This document shows, piece by piece, positions 57,514-64,000 of a stretch of 64,000 nt of DNA. The position numbers and the translations under genes are program-made. Numbering within the stretch: position 1 is the stretch's first letter; every line of letters begins with the position of its first letter. This DNA comes from Adiantum capillus-veneris. Taxonomy: Eukaryota; Streptophyta; Polypodiopsida; Polypodiales; Pteridaceae. Where the stretch lies: positions 151,842,945-151,906,944 of the forward strand of contig CM043950.1 in NCBI GenBank assembly GCA_014529385.2, given 5' to 3'. The notes below the pieces were generated by a model, which worked only from the letters and a program-made list of their open reading frames with translations, made no database searches and was not told where the DNA came from.

Positions 57514-57830
57514 GCAAGCATGGAGGCTCAAACTTAAGTTCCAGCCTCCATGCTTGTTCATGCTCATTGTGTATGTAAATAAGGGGGAAGCATAGAGGCT
57601 TGTGGGATCTGTACATATTAGCAAGCATGGAGGCTCGAACATAAGTTCGAGCCTCAATGCTTATTTATGCACATTTGTATGTAAATGAGGGGAAAGCATG
57701 CAGCATCCATGCTTGTTCATGCTCATTATATATGTAAATGAGGGAGATTTCTGCCTATAAAAAAGAATGGAGGCTCGAACTTAAGTTCGAGCCTCATGCT
57801 CATTATGTATGTAAATGAGAGGAAAGCTTG
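57514..57830 (+). repeat. array of palindromes centred on CTTAAG
   Basis: Three palindromic units occur at 57514-57555, 57621-57662 and 57767-57796. The third contains a perfect 26-bp palindrome at 57770-57795 (GAGGCTCGAACTT and its reverse complement). Between them a shared spacer ATGCTCATT(A/G)T(G/A)TATGTAAATGAG recurs, including a partial unit near 57705-57745. Confidence 0.88.
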
Positions 57831-58430
57831 CTGCATGCCCATCATATACTTGAATGAAGGAGAGGCTTTCTCTTAGGTCTTCAGATGATACTTTAAATAA
57901 TAACTTTCTATTAAGGCTCAAAATTCATACCATTTTGCAAGAAAATGCAGCTCAGTTTCAAGCTTCTAAAAGTCAAGAGCTTACATTTTCTATAGTCTGT
58001 GACCTCTAAAATAGGAGAATGATATTCTTTGTTCTTCCAAAAGACCCCTTACTTGTGAGTAGTCAAACTTTAACATGTCAAGTTTTGACTAAATTTTGGA
58101 GCTATTTTTCCATGTAGCAATGAACAATATTAGCAAAATGATTCCAAAATGTACGAAAAGATTCTTTGTATGCATATAAAGAGGATAAATCATTACATTA
58201 ACTAGAGGATCCTATTACATGGTTGGGTCTTGTATATTGCCAAAATACCTCCAATTAAATGAACCATTTCAAAAAATGGGACTTGAATTTTTCCCATTAT
58301 TCCTAAATTGGTCTTCTATGGTCCTAATCTCCGTGCCCCTCTAGACAGAGGTGTGCGGGGATCGAGCCTGGCTAGAGAATGTGAGGTTGTCATGTTCTTG
58401 GTAGTGTGTAGTTATAACAACTAGAGTGTT
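57831..58430. other. AT-rich non-coding, with dispersed hairpin copy 2
   Basis: No gene. 58315-58390 matches the hairpin repeat at 54771-54844 almost base for base (TAATCTCCGTGCCCCTC, GAGGTGTGCGGGGATCG, GGCTAGAGAATGTGAGGTTG). Confidence 0.7.
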
Positions 58431-58870
58431 TTAATTATTTGTTGCATCATTGGTAGATAAAATATGGATGATAGGATGGCATATCCTTGTGCGCATTGCA
58501 AGCATCAGATCTTTTGAAAACAAAAAATCTGCGACCAACATATACGCAATCATGGTCTCTTTCCGATAGAGGAATACAAGACCTGCGTTATTAATCTCAT
58601 GGTCTAGAGATTGAAGGTCAAATTCAGCAAGTAGATATTGCTCAAACTTCATCCTAGAGAAGACAATTTTCAAGCGAGCAGCCATCGACTGAGTCCTCCC
58701 AACTAATACCCAATGCTGCATTTCAAGAAGTAGAGATGGAGCAGCTGTTGGACGCGTTCTTTGACATGGATTCCAACATAGAAGGCGATAACATTGAACG
58801 CAGTACCGTGGACCAACCTCAGCCATCCCGTTCATATCAACGGCATGATAGCAACGATGAAGAGGGCGAG
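58431..58870 (-). other. open frame of unknown nature
   Basis: The 155-codon frame 58898-58431 has a plausible protein-like part (LKIVFSRMKFEQYLLAEFDL; NAGLVFLYRKETMIAYMLVA), but its N-terminal half lies in the LTR end and I recognise no family. Could be an exon-derived or transposon remnant. Confidence 0.25.
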
Positions 58871-59821
58871 TGTTGGAGGCTCGCCATAGCATAGGCAATC
58901 TCCCACAAATCTATCAATCCGGTGAGAGAGCGCATGACCCGGCTAGGGCTTGGAGGCATCACACAAAGAATATGTGAGAGCGTCATCGGATGCAAAGATT
59001 GAGAGGATTCGAGAGCGTGCATCCTCCAATGCAAATAGAAATCATCCCAAATCAACTAATGCTAATCGCACATCAAACATCAATTTCAAGCAATCATCTA
59101 CACACATCAAGCAACGAAGTGAAACACACTAATCTTGGAATCTCTCAAGCACAACTCTAATTACATGCATTGACGATTAAGCACACAAGATCGCATTCAA
59201 GTCGGCCACCCCAACCATGCCCATCATGGTGTCCAAATCAAGTCACACATAATCAAATTAAGCTCAAGGCTTCTTAAACCTACACACACACAAGCACACC
59301 ATTAGAGGACAACTCTAATCCCTCAATCATGAGTACACCCACTCCGCTTATTCGAGAGAGTTAGATAAGGACTCCACTAATCGGAGTAGCTTAGCATAAG
59401 TAAGAGTTAGATTAGAGAAGATCAACACTTCAAAACAATGAAGGAAAGTAGATAAACATGATTGACAACATAATGAAGACTAGATTAATTAAGAGAGGAT
59501 TACACTAATTACATGTGATTAGCACTAACCTTCTAAGCATGGGCATTAAGCTCAAAGGCTAGGCCATCAAGACCTCCTCTAGGGAGAGAGTTCTCAAAAG
59601 GACCACTCAAGAATCACCTCTCATTAAGCATAGGGCTCTTTTAGAGCTTTGGGCCTCAAACCCTTCAACTATGGGATAAAGTGAGCTCTCTAGCTTAGAC
59701 TCATACAACTTTGGAACTCCTAAATGAGCCCAAGCCCTATACAATGAAAAGTAAATATTGTGCACTATGGCACATCCATAGCTTGGTGCATAATTGGTGT
59801 AGCCGTTAGCCGCTTCTAACA
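58871..59821 (-). mobile_element. putative 3' LTR, copia-like
   Basis: On the minus strand it starts TGTTAGAAGCGG at 59821, directly after AAGGGGGGAG (polypurine tract), and ends GGCTCGCCTCCAACA or thereabouts at 58871, giving TG…CA ends with a short inverted repeat. The word GGGGGGAGTGTTAG is typical of the 3' end of plant copia elements (family knowledge). No second LTR was found on the right, so the identification rests on the termini alone. Confidence 0.5.
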
Positions 59822-59831
59822 CTCCCCCCTT
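59822..59831 (-). other. polypurine tract
   Basis: AAGGGGGGAG on the minus strand, abutting TGTTAG. Confidence 0.55.
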
Positions 59832-62800
59832 CCTAATTTGGCGCACGTCCTCGTGTGCCTGTGAAGCAAGACACGGTGACATGGTAGAAAGCAAGTCCTT
59901 GGAAGAAATGTTAAGCTGCAAACATAAAAACGAGTAATGAGAACAAGGGCCACAAAGGATACAAAACATGAAGTACAATGAGAAATCATGCAAAGTGAAT
60001 TTTTGCTTCTAAAAAATGGGTGAATCATGGTAAAAAACTAGACAACATAAAGCAAAAAAAACACCTATACTATTGTGAAGATTAAACCACTTGAAATTTC
60101 AGTTTTATGCATGAAACACAAGCAATCGTTTATGACCCTAGGCTAATGCAAGTTCATAAACCTACTAGCCTAAAAAATTTGTGAACAATCTTAATAAATC
60201 ATTCAAGTCTATCATGTCTATGGGTTATAAAAAAGCTCCTAATCTGTTAGTACATTGTCAAAGTTTTTTGAAGCTCATGGAAGTTTTGATTTAGTCATTC
60301 ATGAAAGATTAAAGCACAATCACAAGGCTACCACCCCAAGGCAAGTCTAGGTGCGAATCTTGGCTCCTTGAACCCTCAAGAAGGTGTTCCAAAAGCCTAC
60401 TAGCTTACCAAGGTGACGGCTAACCCTTATCAACCCAGGGCATTGGTTTAGGGCCTTGACCAAGCGAGCCAAGGTGATTCCCCTCGCCTACCAAGTGCCA
60501 ATAAGGCACTAGGCCTCACACAGACACAACATAACATAGAATGTTTATTTTCATGTGCCTTAGTAGCATTTTTGCTACTTTTTTTGGACACTTCTTTGCT
60601 TCATGGTTCATTTTCTAGCACATTTTTTAATACTTCCTTTATGAGATGTTTATGGCAATTGGACTAAAAAAGATTAAAGCCTAATCATAGCCCTAGGTCA
60701 TGACAAAAATGAATGGAATCTTACGACTATCACTAAGAATCTAGGACTAGCAAGAAATGAACCTACATTAACCTAAGGTCAAGGCTAACTACCTATGATT
60801 AACATACATAAAACCTAATTTTTTGTGAGTTAATTTTCACAAAGTAGGGTGTTGAAACTTTACGATGCCTAGCTTTCTAACATGAAAATACCATAGCTTA
60901 GAAGCAAAATTTCACTTAAACCAAGCAAGAGAATGGAGAGATGAACAAGGAGCAAAATCATGGAAGGATTACACCTATTCATGCTCTTTGTACATCCTTG
61001 AGCAAGCATCCTTTGTGCAGAGAAGTCTCTTGATCTTTTTATTTGCAAAAGAAGCTTTTTGAAGCTAAGTGTAAACACAAGCTACAAAAGCCAATTATTG
61101 AAAAGCCACACAAAAATCTTTAATGAAAACCTAAAGCTAGGGTCTTGCATACCCGAATTTGCCAAAGGGAAAAAACCCAAGGGAAAAAAATGCCTTTGGT
61201 TAAGCACATGATGCTCTTTGTAGCAAATTTATGCATACATATCAACCATGAGAGATAAAATGAGCTTCTACATAAGCAAGTAGTGTAATTTCAACCATTT
61301 CTCATGCATGATTCAAAGTTGACCAGTTTCTAGCTCACTTGAAGTATGGAATTTAAAACAAGCCAAGAGCTAAAACATAATGCAACTTTGATGAAATGAA
61401 GTGGCTCTCGAAAGCCAAATTTTACATTTTAAAGTTTTCCAAAAAAATGGCTACCAACTAGCTCAATAAATTTTACAATTTTAGAGCATACTCTATGAGC
61501 TAGAGATGACTGCAACTTAATGAAATGAATGGCTCTTACTAGCCAAATTTGTACTTGAAAGCTCAAAAGTTGGCTAAACACTAGCTCAAATGAAAAAAAT
61601 TGCATTTCTAGACCAAGCTATGAGCTAGCATTACAACTTTAATCCAATCATTTGGAATGGCTCTAATTAGCCAAATTTTGCAAATTTTTCAATGATGACC
61701 CCTCCTTGGATCAATGAAATCACACTCTTGCCACACCCTTCAAAATGAAGCTCAGTTGTTAGTGCTAAAGCATTTGTCATTCAATCACAAGCACTAAAAA
61801 TATGCTCAATCAATTCCAAGCTCAAATTTTAATGCACATTCCCGTTCATCAAAACAAGCTCAATTTTAATGCTTTCAAATAATTTCTCATTCAATTCAAG
61901 CGTTAAAAATACACAAGCAATGTTAAGTTTAAGCACAAAGTCCCGACCGAGCATCAACTTTATCATCCCATGTAGCTCTCAAACCCCGTGCATGATATAT
62001 GGATTTTTTATTTTTTATTTTTTTCATTTAGTGCAATGATAATGCAATTGAGCCAAGCACTAAAGCATGTTTTGCAACAAGCCAACCATGAGTGCAAAAT
62101 ACGACAATTTGTGCATAGAAATTATCACACAATCAAAGCACACAACCGATGTGTACATCATGCTCATATAGCATATATGGCATTTAGAGCAAATGATGAA
62201 GTGTCAATTGAGCTCTCTTGAAGCATCAAAACCTTGTTTTGTTTTATTGGCCACCATCCCTTCACAAAAGATCTTTGATTAGTAATTGCAAGAAGTTTTT
62301 ATTCAAGCCAAGCTCCAAAATCTATCACATTCCACCACAAACTTGGCAATTTTGATGTAATTCTATGAACAATTGTTCACCCATCACACAATAAATCAAT
62401 GCATTTGCTTCTCATGCTCTTATGTAGCATATTTTGACATACAAAGCAATAAAAAGAGAGAGCATGGCATTGGCCAAAGATTGCACGTATTAGAACTTCA
62501 TTCAAAACTCTCTCTCAAGTGGTTCAAAACAAAAATTTCATCTTAAATTACAATCACATGCATTTTTAAATGCAATCTATGCAAAAAATGTTCTGAACCT
62601 CTTAATAGATGTACATGAATATGCTCTCAAATCCCCATAAGCCAACCTCATTAGAGAATTTCAATCAGTTTTAATTGTGATGACAACCTGAAAATTGTTA
62701 GATCATTCTTAAAGCCATACACAAAAAATCCCACACTGTTCTTCATGCAATTGTTCTTGATTTTCCACATGGACAATTCCACTTTAGGCGAAAACACCTT

Positions 62801-63000
62801 TTTTTTTCTTTTTCTTTTTACTGTTGGCTTCAACGGGGGCTCTTTTCAAATTTCAAGTTTTTTGGCGAAATTTGTGGCACAAGGGTGGGAACTCATTCTT
62901 GGTATGAGAGTTTTTAATTTTATTTTTCGTTTATGCTTTCTCATTCGATTTGATGGCGGCAGTCTGTGACACAAAGAGTGCGCGAATCAAGTGATGTAGG
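59832..63000. other. long AT-rich non-coding stretch
   Basis: No frame above 77 codons and no recognisable domain. If 58871-59821 is a 3' LTR, this would be the internal region of a non-coding (LARD-like) element. A degenerate repeat of about 120 bp with TGGCTCT…AGCCAAATTT and CTAGCTCAA recurs three times between 61380 and 61690. Confidence 0.4.
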
Positions 63001-63104
63001 GAAGCATCGTGCAGCATTTCTCAAAGTGCCCTGGCATGTGGGCTCATGCTATAGAATCTGGCTAGAGAGCTTCTCTTAATTTTCAGCTCCTTCTTCCAAC
63101 CATT

Positions 63105-63210
63105 ATGCAGTGTGCTCAAGCTATCCAGGGCCTTTCCTCTCCAAGAATACCGGTTTATGGCTTTTCTTCACTCGCTTGGATCTCCGCTACCCATGCTCGG
63201 GTAGGTTCAG
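63105..63210 (+). CDS. possible first exon, transit-peptide-like
   Basis: ATG 63105 opens MQCAQAIQGLSSPRIPVYGF, SSLAWISATHARVGS and then reaches TCAG|GTATGT, a strong donor at 63211. The composition (Ser/Ala/Arg, few acidic residues) fits a plastid transit peptide. There is no downstream exon in the window, and the following 790 bases are GT-rich and intron-like. Identity unknown; it may be chance. Confidence 0.3.
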
Positions 63211-64000
63211 GTATGTACGTGAGCAGAAAACAAGAACACCACATGCAGGGGGTTTCTGTGCGAGCTCGGAGGTGTGTATGTGTGTAGTGCTCGTGTTTGT
63301 GGGAGAGCGCAGAGTAGCTACAGCCAGAGTTAGTTGATCCAAGCCTTAAAGGCTCATGGAAATGCCTTGAAGCAGTAAGGTAGTGAGGTAATGTGCATGC
63401 AACAGGACATTGCAGAGCAAGTAAGCTCACAGTCGGCCGTGAGTCGTCTTCATATGGCCATTGTGTGTGTGTGATTTGACGCAACTAGCGACAGGTCAGG
63501 CTGGTAGAGAATCGGGGTGTGTGTAGGGCTTGAGGACCAGCGCGCAAGGCGGGGCGGGTGTGTGTGTTTGTGGGGTCCGAAGCTGAACTGGCAGCTTTTG
63601 TTTGATGCTGCAGCGCGCCACAAAGTGTGTGTGTGTGTGTGAGGTGAAATTTGCAGAAAAATCGACAACAACACAAAGAATGGCTGGCAGCTATTGAATG
63701 CTGTGTGATTGAAGCGAGGGAGCCTAAAATGGGGCCGAGGCAAGTGCAATACACAGCCATCATCGGCAGTTTGCAAGAGGACGCAGTGCAGGGCCGCGCG
63801 CGCGAGAGAGAGTGGGGTGCGTCACCAAGCCAGGCACGGGTGAGTGTATTGAAGGTAGTCGTGGCAGGTAGCGAGGGACGAGGCTGGAGGTCCGAGGATC
63901 AGGGGAGTTTGGCGTTATGCTGGTAAGTGTGTGTGCGCGCCATTCCAGGAGCCAGAGGCCCAGAATCGGACCTTGTGTGTGTGTGTGTGTGTGTGTGTGT
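63211..64000 (+). other. GT-rich non-coding to window end
   Basis: Several (GT)n runs (63462-63472, 63556-63570, 63623-63640, 63973-64000). Overlapping frames on both strands show no domain. Confidence 0.5.

Noticed and set aside
58431-58898. 155-codon frame as a conserved host protein
   Set aside because: I cannot tie it to any family, and part of it overlaps the putative LTR end. It is reported only as an unknown frame.

Overview
The window looks like repeat-rich nuclear DNA of a land plant, most likely one with a large genome such as a fern or other seed-free plant (inference). The evidence is nested Ty3/gypsy chromoviruses with integrase chromodomains, a Mutator-like transposase with plant-type introns, LINE remnants, very long (CT/GA)n and (TA)n microsatellites, and one exon of a plant-type cytosolic pyruvate kinase. 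I see no intact single-copy gene, no rRNA or tRNA gene and no CRISPR array.

1-31.7 kb is a nested LTR-retrotransposon complex whose layers can be dated by target-site duplications (TSDs). The oldest readable layer is a chromovirus I call E3 (+ strand, pol at 25.2-30.2 kb, gag start at 12.1 kb). A deleted minus-strand element, LTR2, inserted into E3 gag (12320-24787, TSD GAAGG). A nearly complete minus-strand chromovirus, LTR1, inserted into the 3' LTR of LTR2 (13384-21635, TSD CAACC). Solo LTRs also inserted: LTR3 in the LTR2 internal region (TSD ATACA), LTR5 in E3 pol (TSD TCAGA), and LTR1 at 802-2334 (TSD GCAGG). At 6.4-12.1 kb lies E5, a non-autonomous gag-protease element without reverse transcriptase or integrase. 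All coding regions carry stops or frameshifts.

31.7-42.6 kb is mostly non-coding. It holds pyruvate kinase exon 1 (minus strand, 32374-32619, with a splice donor but no second exon in the window), a ~700-bp tandem repeat (34.2-35.9 kb), a ~650-bp foldback element (37.7-38.3 kb) and many microsatellites.

42.9-50.0 kb holds a degenerate Mutator-like transposase gene with a SWIM zinc finger (+ strand) facing a second, unidentified multi-exon gene (minus strand). Their introns share a short motif, and the two-gene convergent layout recalls MuDR. LINE C-terminal fragments follow at 50-51.4 kb, then a short LTR with a primer-binding site at 51.7-51.9 kb.

52.6-58.4 kb is a satellite-rich block. 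Its centrepiece is an array of eight ~110-120-bp inverted repeats (hairpins) at a ~166-bp period (52.9-54.24 kb), bracketed by degenerate GGTTA-rich DNA. Further tandem and palindromic repeats follow. 58.9-62.9 kb contains a putative minus-strand LTR with a copia-like polypurine tract and a non-coding interior. The last kilobase has a possible first exon (63105-63210) followed by GT-rich DNA.
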